A DNA stretch of 64,000 bases from Candidatus Zixiibacteriota bacterium (lineage in GTDB: Bacteria > RBG-13-66-14 > B26-G2 > WVWN01). Below, piece after piece: positions 1 through 8,932 of the stretch. Below the pieces are notes generated by a model. That model did not search any database. It was not told the origin of the DNA and saw only the letters and a program-made list of their open reading frames with translations. The position numbers and the translations under genes are program-made. Position 1 is the first letter of the stretch; every line of letters starts with the position of its first letter. Location of the stretch: contig WVWN01000001.1 of NCBI GenBank assembly GCA_011773985.1, positions 74,984 through 138,983 on the forward strand. The letters are read 5' to 3'.

Positions 1-1
1 C

Positions 2-522
2 ATAACCGGTAGCTTTACCATACGGGTCCCGTCGGGGGCGCGCGGTATTACGTACGAAGCCTATAGCGCCAATTGGATGTGGGTGAGCAACCGCCTTAAC
101 GGCTACATTTACGCGTTCACGACCGCCGGGTCGCTCGCGAGCTCGTTCCGCTGCCCCGTTGGCAAGCCTTACGGCCTGGGTTTTTCCGTATATAACCCGG
201 TCCGCGGCAGCGGCCTGTTTGCCTCGTGCCGGGACGAGAACGTAATCGTGAGGCTGAACCAGACTACCGGGTCTCTGTTATCGACATTTACCGGGCCGGC
301 GTCCGCGGTAGCGCCAACGCATATTGGGATTATTATAGGCGGTGGGAAGTTTTCGAAAAGATGCCGGCGAGGCCGTTGGGCGTGGCCGCGGGCGTAGAAT
401 GGCCCATCGACCAGTGGGTAAGATTATACATACTGTGTCAAAACGGTTATATTTATCGCTACGAAGGGTATACCGCCGTCGCGCCCGCCTCGCTCGGGCG
501 CGTGAAGGCTTTATTCCGGTAG
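2..522 (+). pseudogene. 3' part of a beta-propeller-like secreted protein, interrupted by an apparent frameshift near 290-340 (partial at window edge)
   Basis: Frame 2 reads ...NWMWVSNRLNGYIYAFTTAGSLASSF...VRLNQTTGSLLSTFTGPASAV; plausible continuation NAYWDYYRRWEVFEK...LYILCQNGYIYRYEGYTAVAPASLGRVKALFR* is in frame 1. Terminator-like hairpin follows. Confidence 0.4.
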
Positions 523-627
523 GTTGGCAGATATTCGTGGCCGTTTTGGGCGGACGTACCCGAAAGTAATTAGTCGGGCACCGAACCATTTTCCTTTCCG
601 GTAGCGTTATTGGCGTCATAATAAGGA

Positions 628-656
628 AACCCGCCCTCCCGGGCGGGTTATTTTTT
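628..656 (+). terminator. Rho-independent terminator
   Basis: aaCCCGCCC-tccc-GGGCGGGtt followed by a T-run. Confidence 0.75.
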
Positions 657-670
657 CGACATATCGAGGC

Positions 671-1723
671 CTACTTCTTCCCGATCGTCATCACCCAACC
701 GTACTTGTCCGGCGCCTCCTTGAGCATTATCGCGTTTAGCTTGTCGTAGAATATCTGCGAGTACTTGCCGACGCCGCCGTCGCCGACCGTCACCTCCTTG
801 CCGTCGACTTCGACGAGGCCGATGGGCGTGATGACCGCGGCGGTCCCGGTGCAGAGGCACTCGTCGGCCTCGTACAGCTCCTCGAGCATTACGTCCCGCG
901 CGACGGCGCTTAGGCCCTCGTCCGCGGCGAGCTGCAGTACGCTCGAGCGCGTGTAGCCGGGAAGTATGGTCTTGTCGTCCAGCGAGGGGGTGGCCAGCTC
1001 GTCCCCTTTGCGGAGGAAGAAGTTGGCCGCGCCCACCTCCTCGAAGTGTTTGTTGTCCACGTCGAGGTATAGGATCTCGGCGTAGCCGTCCTCTTTGGCT
1101 AGCGAGTTGGGGTACATTCCGGCGGCGTAGTTCCCCGCGGCCTTGACGCAGCCCACGCCCCCCGCGGCCGCGCGGTGGTACTCCTTCGAAATCTTCAACT
1201 TAATCGGCTTGAAGCCCTCTTTGAAGTACGGCCCCACCGGCGAGACGAAGACGAGGAAGAGGTACTCGTCCGCCGGCTTGACGCCCAACACCGGGCCGGA
1301 GGCAAACATCACGGGTCGGATGTACATCGCGCCCTGGTCGGCCGTGGGCATATATTCCTTGTTGGCCAGGACCGTTTGCGTCACCGCGTCAACGAATTTG
1401 CCCTCCTCGTATACGGGCATCATCAGCCGCCGACAGCCGTCGGCCATGCGGCGCGCGTTGTCCTCCACGCGGAAGAGGACGATTTCGCCGTCGCGCGTCA
1501 GGCGCGCCTTCGTCCCCTCGAAGATGGCCTGGCCGTAGTGCAGCGCCCCGCCCGCCGGGTGCATCCAGAACTCGCTGACGGCTATTAGGCCGTGGTCGGT
1601 CCACTTGCCGCCGGCGTAACGGGCGACGAACATCTTCTCGGTGGGAATGAACGCGAAGCCGAGGCTGTCGAAATCTATCTCAGCCGGCGGTACGGCCTTT
1701 ATCGGCCTTAGTTCGAATTCCAT
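671..1723 (-). CDS. ilvE: Branched-chain amino acid aminotransferase
   Basis: 350 aa; class IV aminotransferase features (GGALHYGQAIFEGTKA, RPVMFASGPVLGVKPADEYLF, CLCTGTAAVITPIG). Confidence 0.93.
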   Translation of the reverse strand: MEFELRPIKAVPPAEIDFDSLGFAFIPTEKMFVARYAGGKWTDHGLIAVSEFWMHPAGGALHYGQAIFEGTKARLTRDGEIVLFRVEDNARRMADGCRRLMMPVYEEGKFVDAVTQTVLANKEYMPTADQGAMYIRPVMFASGPVLGVKPADEYLFLVFVSPVGPYFKEGFKPIKLKISKEYHRAAAGGVGCVKAAGNYAAGMYPNSLAKEDGYAEILYLDVDNKHFEEVGAANFFLRKGDELATPSLDDKTILPGYTRSSVLQLAADEGLSAVARDVMLEELYEADECLCTGTAAVITPIGLVEVDGKEVTVGDGGVGKYSQIFYDKLNAIMLKEAPDKYGWVMTIGKK

Positions 1724-2007
1724 ACGTCCCTCGCTGAAGTAAAAGGTTAAAGAGCTATCATCGTCCGCCTCTTGGAAAATATAACACAGCGGCGGCGTAA
1801 GCCCAAGTCAAAATTTCCGGCGCCGCCCATCCTCGCGGGCGAGGCCGGCCGTTCTAAAAATTACCCGCCCGAGGCGGAATCCCGTACCTAATTAAAAGAA
1901 TCATTTTTAAATCTTCTTTGATTGGACGGTATTTGGGCCATTTTCCCGTTGTTGGGCTATAAATACCACTATGCCGTTTTGTCAAACCTGATTTGTGAAT
2001 TTTTTCC

Positions 2008-2038
2008 TTGACAAGGGGTGGCCTCTGTGTTATATGAT
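2008..2038 (+). promoter_or_regulatory. Sigma70-type promoter for tRNA-Thr
   Basis: TTGACA (2008-2013) with TATATG after 17 nt or TATGAT after 19 nt, upstream of the tRNA. Confidence 0.6.
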
Positions 2039-2086
2039 AACCGTAACCTGTGGCGACCCGGCGTGCTCCCAAGATAGAGTGCTTCC

Positions 2087-2159
2087 GCCCACTTAGCTCA
2101 GTTGGTAGAGCACATGCATGGTAAGCATGAGGTCGCCAGTTCGATCCTGGCAGTGGGCT
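2087..2159 (+). tRNA. tRNA-Thr (anticodon GGT)
   Basis: Cloverleaf: acceptor GCCCACT/AGTGGGC, D-arm GCTC..GAGC, anticodon stem CATGC/GCATG with loop ATGGTAA, T-arm GCCAG TTCGATC CTGGC. Confidence 0.95.
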
Positions 2160-2232
2160 AAGACCTGATATCCCATAGACCCCCCCCAATACCCGTGTCG
2201 GGCGTCCTTTTGGCCGCCCGGCACATTTTTTC

Positions 2233-2255
2233 ACCGGCCCCGCGGGCCGGTTTTC
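2233..2255 (+). terminator. Terminator downstream of tRNA-Thr
   Basis: ACCGGCCC-cgc-GGGCCGGT followed by TTTTC. Confidence 0.55.
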
Positions 2256-2386
2256 GTTAAGAACGGCTCGCGAGGCGATCTGGGTTGACGCGGAAGGTAT
2301 AATAATACGCCGGCCGTAAATACGCCGGCTATTTTTTTATTTAACATTGGGTCCCTCCTCTCAGTAAGCATATTCTTTCGCCGCCG

Positions 2387-2408
2387 AAACCGCCACCCCT
2401 TCCAACGC
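2387..2408 (+). repeat. Short imperfect direct repeat, copy A
   Basis: aaaccgccaccccttccaacgc; 20/22 identical to 3267-3288. Confidence 0.5.
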
Positions 2409-2480
2409 GGTCGCCGCGCCTGCGCCGGCGTATGGAAAATCTGACGGCCCGAGCGAGAAGAGGTCCCCGCCCGCCGGTTC

Positions 2481-2878
2481 TTAACCCATAAAGGCCTTAG
2501 CCCACGCCAGTACCCGCTCAACATCTGAAAACAACGTGTCGTCAACGGATACGATGCCCGGCTCCTCCAGCGTTTCTACGTACCGCGCTTCAACCGCGAA
2601 ACGCGTTAAAGCCTCGGGCGCTATTTGCACGGTAGGGCCTTCGACGCGCGCTTCCTTAAGGTCGTACAGTAAAGATGCGACGTCGTGGGTACGTTTGAGA
2701 CGTAAGCCATTTAATACCATTACGGCCTTAACCGCTTTCTCCACGCTTGTTGGGCGTGGAAGCCGATAACCGGCGCGAGCGTCGCCCGGCGAGCCCGCAT
2801 CGCAACCATCGCTTCGTAATCCACCTCCGCCTTACGGAGGAGCTTGGCCGCGACTTCGCGGGCGTTTTCAGCCGGCAT
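2481..2878 (-). pseudogene. HEPN-domain protein with an apparent 1-nt deletion near 2745
   Basis: MPAENAREVAAKLLRKAEVDYEAMVAMRARRATLAPVIGFHAQQA runs from ATG at 2878; VEKAVKAVMVLNGLRLKRTHDVASLLYDL... continues in another frame. Joined, they give the HEPN FHAQQAVEKAVKA motif. Confidence 0.65.
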
Positions 2879-3185
2879 AGAGCTCTACCCCCTCGCATGC
2901 GGCCTCTTCGTATATTACCCCCGGGATGTCGCCGAAGCGAGCCATTATATCTTCCGTCGCGACGATGACGTCGACCGGTTTCCCCAAACCGCCGAGCGCC
3001 CGATGAATCTTTATGGCCAAATCCCGGCGCGACGGCGTCGCATTAACCACCACGAGCAAGTCGACGTCGCTGTCGTCGGCCGCGTCGCCGCGGGCGTAAG
3101 AACCGAATAAGATAACGCGCGTGGGCGCCGCCACTTCGCGGATCCGCCGGACGATTTCTTCCCGTAGGTCTTCGTCTAAAGTCAT
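2868..3185 (-). CDS. MNT-type nucleotidyltransferase, putative antitoxin of an MNT/HEPN pair
   Basis: GSYARGDAADDSDVDLLVV = GSxxRG...SDxDLLV; start taken at MTLDEDLREE (3185), not the upstream ORF start 3413. Confidence 0.85.
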   Translation of the reverse strand: MTLDEDLREEIVRRIREVAAPTRVILFGSYARGDAADDSDVDLLVVVNATPSRRDLAIKIHRALGGLGKPVDVIVATEDIMARFGDIPGVIYEEAACEGVELYAG

Positions 3186-3266
3186 CACAGAATATTGAGT
3201 TAAAACGCCGCCGCGTTCAAGTGGTACCCGCCGCAGATTATCCCGGTTATTCGGCCTTGGCGCTCC

Positions 3267-3288
3267 AAACCGCCGCCCCTCCCAACGC
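3267..3288 (+). repeat. Short imperfect direct repeat, copy B
   Basis: aaaccgccgcccctcccaacgc; perfect palindrome gttgcgccggcgcaac follows at 3326-3341. Confidence 0.5.
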
Positions 3289-3471
3289 AAAGGCCGCGGT
3301 TTTCGTATAGACTTGAACAGTTCACGTTGCGCCGGCGCAACAAGTTCGTAGAAACCTAAGTCAAGCGTATCGCCATCACGACCCACCTCGCAAAAAGAAG
3401 GCCGGCGTGGCAATCGCCGGCCGGCCCGTTTAAAGTACGCGCGATAACGTCCCTTATTGATTAAGATGACG

Positions 3472-4182
3472 TCAGCTGATTAAACCCAGCCAGTCCCGAA
3501 TTAGGAACTGAAGGCGGCCGATGAGCAAGCTAACGCGCGCCATGACCGTATAACCGAAGGAGGCGCCGAAGCCGATCATCAGGAAGACGATACCCACCTT
3601 GGCGACGCCGCCCGCGAAGCCTCTGTGCTCCGTCGAGAAGAAGAAGTACGTCAGCGTGCACACGACGCCCGCGATCATTAGCGGTCCCGATACCGCCAGG
3701 ACGAACGGCCCCCACGCGGGGCGGGTGAAGAAGTCGCCCATGAGTACGAGCGAGAAGACCGGGTTCCCGCCCTTCATGAAAGTCCCGTAAACCTGGGCCA
3801 GGATGAACGCCTGCATGTAACCCGTGATGACAATCCCCTGGAAAGCGCCGAAGTAGAAGCCGAAGGCCCAGCGGCTGATCCAGCCGATCTTGGGGATGAG
3901 CCGCGTGAGGAGGAGCAAGCCCAGGGTCCCCGGCACCAACGCGGCCAGGTTGCCGGTGAACCGCCCCTCCGTGAGTAGGATGCCGAAGCCGTCCCGGAGC
4001 GGGATCAATAAGTTGGGCCACATATTATTCCAAAAATAGATGACGAAGAGGTACCCGGCCGAGACGCCTACGAGCAGGTGTTCCGCGAACTTGTAGAACG
4101 GGTTGTCCTTGTACAGGAACGAGTAAATACACAGCGTCAACAACGCGGCGATCCATATGAAGATATCGGTCGAGAGATGCAT
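3472..4182 (-). CDS. Polytopic membrane protein, cassette copy 1 (gene D)
   Basis: 236 aa, several hydrophobic helices; shares the LCI-SFLYKDNPFYKFAE-L-VGVSAG stretch with 11206..11937. Confidence 0.85.
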   Translation of the reverse strand: MHLSTDIFIWIAALLTLCIYSFLYKDNPFYKFAEHLLVGVSAGYLFVIYFWNNMWPNLLIPLRDGFGILLTEGRFTGNLAALVPGTLGLLLLTRLIPKIGWISRWAFGFYFGAFQGIVITGYMQAFILAQVYGTFMKGGNPVFSLVLMGDFFTRPAWGPFVLAVSGPLMIAGVVCTLTYFFFSTEHRGFAGGVAKVGIVFLMIGFGASFGYTVMARVSLLIGRLQFLIRDWLGLIS

Positions 4183-4217
4183 ATTCGGTACTCCGCGAGG
4201 GAAGGTTTTATAACGCT

Positions 4218-5060
4218 TTAGCGGGCGCTCGCCTCGCTTCGCTTCTTCGCGCGTCGCATGAAAATGTACGCGACGTTTCCCAGGATGATAAATACGACGA
4301 TCAAGAGGTGAACGATGGTCTGAGCGTCCATCCCCTTAAGGCCGTCGGCGGGCCGGTCGATGAGTTTCTCGTATTCCGCGGCGCCCTTAAGGCCCCCGAC
4401 GAGGCCGACGAGTTGGCCCGTCTGGAGGTAGGGGTAGAAGTCGGCGGCCATTACGGCCGTCACGCCCGCGGCCACTTTCTGGCCGTACCGTTCGTGGGCG
4501 TAGGCTACCCAATACTCCGGGATTACCGTCCCGGAGATTGACACGACGAGGCCAACGTCGTTGTAGTTCTTGACGTTCTTCATCAGCGGGATCTCGTCCA
4601 GCGGCGTGTTGTAGTAGTCGCGGGGGTAGCTGATCCGGAAATCCTGGCCCAACGAGAGGATAACTGCCGACACGCCGACTTTGTAGCCCAGGAGGGTGTA
4701 GTCGACATCTCTTTGGGCGCCCATCTCCTCGGCGACTTTGCTCGTTATATCGACGGCAAGGCCGGGGCCGCCCGGTACCAGGACCGTTACGATCACCGGC
4801 AATTTCCGCGCGATACAGTGACGCAAGAGCGCGATCGTCATCGGCCCGAGCTCCGGCTGGGTGGCGGGGTCGTAGTCGACCGAGATCAACACCGGCGTCC
4901 CGGGTTTCAAACTTTCGATTTCGTTGTAAACATTTTCCACCGGCGGCGACGTCGTCACGGCGAGGCCCAGCGGGAAGACCAGCGGGACCGCTACGGCCAG
5001 CGCGACGAGGATGAAAATCCAACGCCGGTCAATATAGAGGAATTTTTCGAATATATTCAA
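4218..5060 (-). CDS. Membrane protein with N- and C-terminal TMs and a central domain, cassette copy 1 (gene C)
   Basis: 280 aa; shares FFPYLQTGQLVGL-GGLKGAAEYE-like and MDAQ(T/S)I(V/A)HL-IVVFII stretches with 11974..12840. Confidence 0.85.
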   Translation of the reverse strand: MNIFEKFLYIDRRWIFILVALAVAVPLVFPLGLAVTTSPPVENVYNEIESLKPGTPVLISVDYDPATQPELGPMTIALLRHCIARKLPVIVTVLVPGGPGLAVDITSKVAEEMGAQRDVDYTLLGYKVGVSAVILSLGQDFRISYPRDYYNTPLDEIPLMKNVKNYNDVGLVVSISGTVIPEYWVAYAHERYGQKVAAGVTAVMAADFYPYLQTGQLVGLVGGLKGAAEYEKLIDRPADGLKGMDAQTIVHLLIVVFIILGNVAYIFMRRAKKRSEASAR

Positions 5061-5091
5061 AGCCGCACCTCCGCGGCGTCAACCCGCGCCG

Positions 5092-5757
5092 TTAGTCGCC
5101 GCCTCCCAACCATGAGCGTTCGATTCCCAGAATGATCTTGAGCGCGGTCGATATCGCGCCCAGGCCGATGCCGATCATGATGCCGCGCTTTGCCGCCATG
5201 TTGGGATAATCCAAAACCCATTCTGCGAAGCCGGGGAGCCAGGATTCAACCCACGTCGAAAAGCCGAGCGACAAGTCCTTGAAGATCGCGGCGAAGGATA
5301 CCCGCCCCAGCATGACCACGACTGCCGCGATCAAAAGCAGCGTGGCCTCCAGCGTCCGCGCCCGGAACGTCCGGAACGCGGCGGAGGCGATGTAGAACGC
5401 CAACAGCGAGAACATCGTCGCCTGCATCGGGATCTGTACGTAGTTATATAGGGTCATGAAGGGTTGGCCTTCGCTAATGCTCTCCGGGCCTTTCATGAAA
5501 CCGGTTACCAGGGAGAGGCCGAGGCCGGTAAGCGCCACGATGCTGTAAAGCCAGTCGCGGCGCCGGTACTGAACCTTTTGGATATGGAGTTTGATCAGGC
5601 TCAAGATCCCGAGGATGAGGGCGAACGTAAAGACGATGATCAGCCACCGGAGCATGTTCTCGAAGAGCCACTGCGAATAACGGTGCGGGATGAAGAACTG
5701 CACCGTCATGATGACGCCCATTATGAAGCAGATGGCGAGCGGTAGTTCTCTTCTCAT
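5092..5757 (-). CDS. Polytopic membrane protein, cassette copy 1 (gene B)
   Basis: 221 aa; shares [35 protein letters not shown]-type region with 12884..13528. Confidence 0.85.
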   Translation of the reverse strand: [221 protein letters not shown]

Positions 5758-5775
5758 AAGTATCTCCCGACGCCG

Positions 5776-6930
5776 TTAGCCGGCCCCGGTCTCGAAAAGC
5801 TTCGCGAAACCCGTTCCCAAATGTACCGATACGATCAGCAAGGCCGTGCCTATAACCATGGCGGTGATAATTACCGCCTTCGACCAATCCTGCCCCTTGA
5901 GGCTGCCCAGGAACAGGGGGTCGCGGCTCAGGTAGGCCGTCGCGGCGTAAAGTTCCTCGCCCATCAGCGTGTAATCGCACGCGGTGATGAAGAACGGTAG
6001 CTGCGTCACGCGGTCCGTGCCGGCGATCTGTATCGCGCCGGTGGCGGCGCCGGTCTCGGCCAGGATGAGCGATTCGGCATAGAACGCGCCCATGTAGAAG
6101 TTGGTCGCCGGCCTCTCGCGAACCATAATCCCGTCCACTGCGGCCACGTAGCCGAACTGCGACGTCGTAACGTAGAAGACCGAGTCCTCGTCGAAGGCGT
6201 CCGGTTTGCCCACCTCGGCGTAGGCTTCCCGGACCATCTCCTTCTCGACCATCATGACGATGGGGTCGTAGCAGGGCACGATGAGCGGCGTCTCGTACTC
6301 CGCGGTCTTCGTGGCCACCTTGGCCAGGATCGTCATCGCCGCGATAGTCGAGATTTCCGACGCGTCGCCGAGGCCCGTGACATACAGTATGGGCTTGCCC
6401 ATCTCCGTCGCGCGGCCGATGGCTTCGTCCACCGCCTCCAGGCCCGCGATCTTGCGGACGAAGAGCTCGGCGCCGCCTTTGGCGCGGTAGATGAAGAAGA
6501 CGATCACGGTCGTTACGAAGATGACGCCGACGAGGACGTTCGTTCGCCGGGTGTTGAACCACTGGCCGGAGGCCGCCGCCCCCGATACGCCCAGGACGAC
6601 GGGCGGCCCTTCGGCCGGGAGGGCGCGCACGCGGTACTCGTACGGGACGCCGTCTTCCGCTTCTTTATCCTGGTAGACGGCCTCGCCCGGCGTAATTTCG
6701 GCTATGGTCTCGAACGCTTCCTTGCCGGGGGCGCGCCGTTGGACGTCGTAGCCTTGGAAGCCCTCCTCTTTTTCCAGCGGCGACGCCAACCAGGTAATGT
6801 CTACGGCGCCGCCGGCGTCGTTGGGGACGTCGCGGGCGGTGACGGGAGGCTCGGCCTCTTCCGCCGCGGTTAACGCCGTCGCGGCGAAATAGAAGAGGAA
6901 AACTGTAAACGCGCGCGTTAGATTTTTCAT
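5776..6930 (-). CDS. Secreted Fn3-domain protein with TM and conserved C-terminal domain (resembles DUF6754), cassette copy 1 (gene A)
   Basis: 384 aa; signal peptide, Fn3-like region, TM, then FGYVA-VDGIM-RE-PA-NFY-G-FYAESLILAETG--GAIQIAGT shared with 13581..14756. Confidence 0.8.
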   Translation of the reverse strand: MKNLTRAFTVFLFYFAATALTAAEEAEPPVTARDVPNDAGGAVDITWLASPLEKEEGFQGYDVQRRAPGKEAFETIAEITPGEAVYQDKEAEDGVPYEYRVRALPAEGPPVVLGVSGAAASGQWFNTRRTNVLVGVIFVTTVIVFFIYRAKGGAELFVRKIAGLEAVDEAIGRATEMGKPILYVTGLGDASEISTIAAMTILAKVATKTAEYETPLIVPCYDPIVMMVEKEMVREAYAEVGKPDAFDEDSVFYVTTSQFGYVAAVDGIMVRERPATNFYMGAFYAESLILAETGAATGAIQIAGTDRVTQLPFFITACDYTLMGEELYAATAYLSRDPLFLGSLKGQDWSKAVIITAMVIGTALLIVSVHLGTGFAKLFETGAG

Positions 6931-6951
6931 AATCCTATCCTCTAACGGAGA

Positions 6952-8088
6952 TTAGTCCCGGCCCGACTCGATGAGCTCGACGTTGGCGCGCGGGATTACG
7001 TCTTCGCCGCCGTCGTCGAACTTGACGCCGAGAACGCGGACTTTGGCCTCCGTATCCAAGACTTGCAATTCCACCGGCAGCGACGTGACTTCGCCCAGCT
7101 TGCCGAAGTACGGCTCGCGGATGACGCGTACGCGCGAGCCCACCTCCAGGTTGGCCTCGTCGCCTTCCTCGCTCCCCACCCTCGCCACGACCTTGCCCGG
7201 GTTAGGTATAATTATCTCCGGCCTTATTACTCCCGCGCGGATTTGGGTGGCGCCGTTGACGGAGGCCAACATCCCCTCGCGGGATGTCAGCAACTCGAAG
7301 GTGGCCTGTGCCATCGGCATCTCGCCGAAGCCTTCCGTAACCACGAGGGTGACGCCCAACGTCTCGTGGCCGGTGATCGCGACGCCGAGGTCGAAGCCCA
7401 GGAAGCTGCGCAGGTCGCGGTCGTGGAAGCCGCCCGCGATGACGGCCACCGCGCCCACCTCGATCGCCTTCTTGAGCGCCGCCGCGGTGGCGAGGCTGCC
7501 CCCCAGTATTACCTTGCCTTCGCACTCCGGGCCGATGTCGTCCGCGCCGAGCACGTCGCGCGCCGCGGACGCGACCGTCTTCATCTCGCCGTACGCCTCG
7601 CCGCCGATGCCGAAGATCCCCTGGACGAAGGTGCCGACGCATTCCACGTCGACGCCCTCGTTGCCTATGACCTCCACGACCTCCCCGTCGACGTACGCCG
7701 TAACGGAGACCGCCATGGGCGGCTCGCGGATGATGACCTGGCCCGTAACGTCGGACACCGTCTCGACGGTCCCCTTGACGGGGGACGCGGCTTTCGACGT
7801 GAAGAGGCCGAAGAGCTGTTTCATCCGGGCTATTACCTGGCCTTCCTCGACCTTCGCCCCCTTCTCGAGCAACATGTACTTGGGAATGTCCTCGGGCGGC
7901 ATGCCCAGCTTGTTGGCTACGTTCACCGTCTCGACGTTGCCCGGTAAAAACGTGCGCGCCACGACGTCGAGGGCTTTAACTTTATCGCCCTTTTTTACGA
8001 GCACCTCGCCCGCGAGCGGAAGACGTCGCTGTTTGCGCACCAGCGCCGTCTCGACGACTTTTAGGCCCGGGGTGTAAGCGTGGACCAT
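6952..8088 (-). CDS. Protein with N-terminal sandwich-hybrid (biotinyl/lipoyl-like) motifs and C-terminal KOW-like segment
   Basis: 378 aa; LPLAGEVLVKKGDKVKALDVVA and VEEGQVIAR near N-term; VGSRVRVIREPYFGKLGEVTSLP near C-term. Confidence 0.7.
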   Translation of the reverse strand: MVHAYTPGLKVVETALVRKQRRLPLAGEVLVKKGDKVKALDVVARTFLPGNVETVNVANKLGMPPEDIPKYMLLEKGAKVEEGQVIARMKQLFGLFTSKAASPVKGTVETVSDVTGQVIIREPPMAVSVTAYVDGEVVEVIGNEGVDVECVGTFVQGIFGIGGEAYGEMKTVASAARDVLGADDIGPECEGKVILGGSLATAAALKKAIEVGAVAVIAGGFHDRDLRSFLGFDLGVAITGHETLGVTLVVTEGFGEMPMAQATFELLTSREGMLASVNGATQIRAGVIRPEIIIPNPGKVVARVGSEEGDEANLEVGSRVRVIREPYFGKLGEVTSLPVELQVLDTEAKVRVLGVKFDDGGEDVIPRANVELIESGRD

Positions 8089-8161
8089 AAGAACTCGGCT
8101 ACCTAGATCGGCCCTCCTCGGGGTGGTCCGTCGGGTGGATGCTTTGCAACTGACTTCGGAA

Positions 8162-8860
8162 TCAAGGCCTCGCCGAGCCGGCGTCGGTCAGCGTCATCGC
8201 AACTTTCCCGAGCGGCGTTCGCCCCAACCTTTTAACCAGCGAACCGTCTTCGGCGAACCAGAAGGTCGCGTCGCCGAAGCACCCTTTGGCCTGAATTACT
8301 TTCGTCGGGACGATCTCGCCCGACACCTCGAGCGTCTGGTCAGCGACGTACTCTAACTTCGTTTTGCGGACCTTCCCCGTCCGGAGCTGGAGGGCCTGAA
8401 CCTCGATTCTACTCCCCGGCGCCGCGAGCCTCGCCAACGCCTCCTCGGCCTCGACCATGCCGAACGACGCCCCGGGGACGTCTATCGTCTCGACCTTATC
8501 ACCTTTGGTTATGGTTACGTTGAAACCTTCCTTCGTCCGCGTGGCTTTGACGGCCGTGGTTTTGCCCTTTTCCGTAACCGCGGAGGCGTAGTAGACGAGG
8601 GTGCCGCCGCTGAGGTAACGGTCGGCGGTCCATTTGAGTGAGAATTGCCCCATCTTATCGCGCCGGGCTTCCGTTACCGCGGTGAACCGCTGGACGACGG
8701 CACTCCCCAGGTTGGCGGTGCTTTCGACGACGTGGCAGTAACCGATATGTTCGTCGCCGTCGTATACGGCGTACCACCAGTCGGCGGCCGCGCGCGCCGG
8801 CGCGGCCACGACGAGCGCCGAGGCCAGAAACGCGAGTAACCGCTTGCGTCGCGACGTCAT
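8162..8860 (-). CDS. Secreted protein of unknown function within the GlmL-like run
   Basis: MTSRRKRLLAFLASALVVAAPARAAADWW signal peptide; start trimmed to 8860. Confidence 0.7.
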   Translation of the reverse strand: MTSRRKRLLAFLASALVVAAPARAAADWWYAVYDGDEHIGYCHVVESTANLGSAVVQRFTAVTEARRDKMGQFSLKWTADRYLSGGTLVYYASAVTEKGKTTAVKATRTKEGFNVTITKGDKVETIDVPGASFGMVEAEEALARLAAPGSRIEVQALQLRTGKVRKTKLEYVADQTLEVSGEIVPTKVIQAKGCFGDATFWFAEDGSLVKRLGRTPLGKVAMTLTDAGSARP

Positions 8861-8932
8861 AACGTCTCTCCCTTCGGCGAGCCGAGTTGCGTCCGTCCGC
8901 AATACCCCCGGCGTTTTACGTTCGATTTCAAT

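Noticed and set aside
1854-2234. 126-aa minus ORF containing LPGSNWRPHAYHACALPTELSG
   Set aside because: Antisense translation of the tRNA-Thr gene, a classic spurious ORF.
2231-2545. 104-aa minus ORF between the tRNA and HEPN gene
   Set aside because: No recognisable domain; low-complexity Arg-rich translation overlapping the HEPN 3' end and a terminator.
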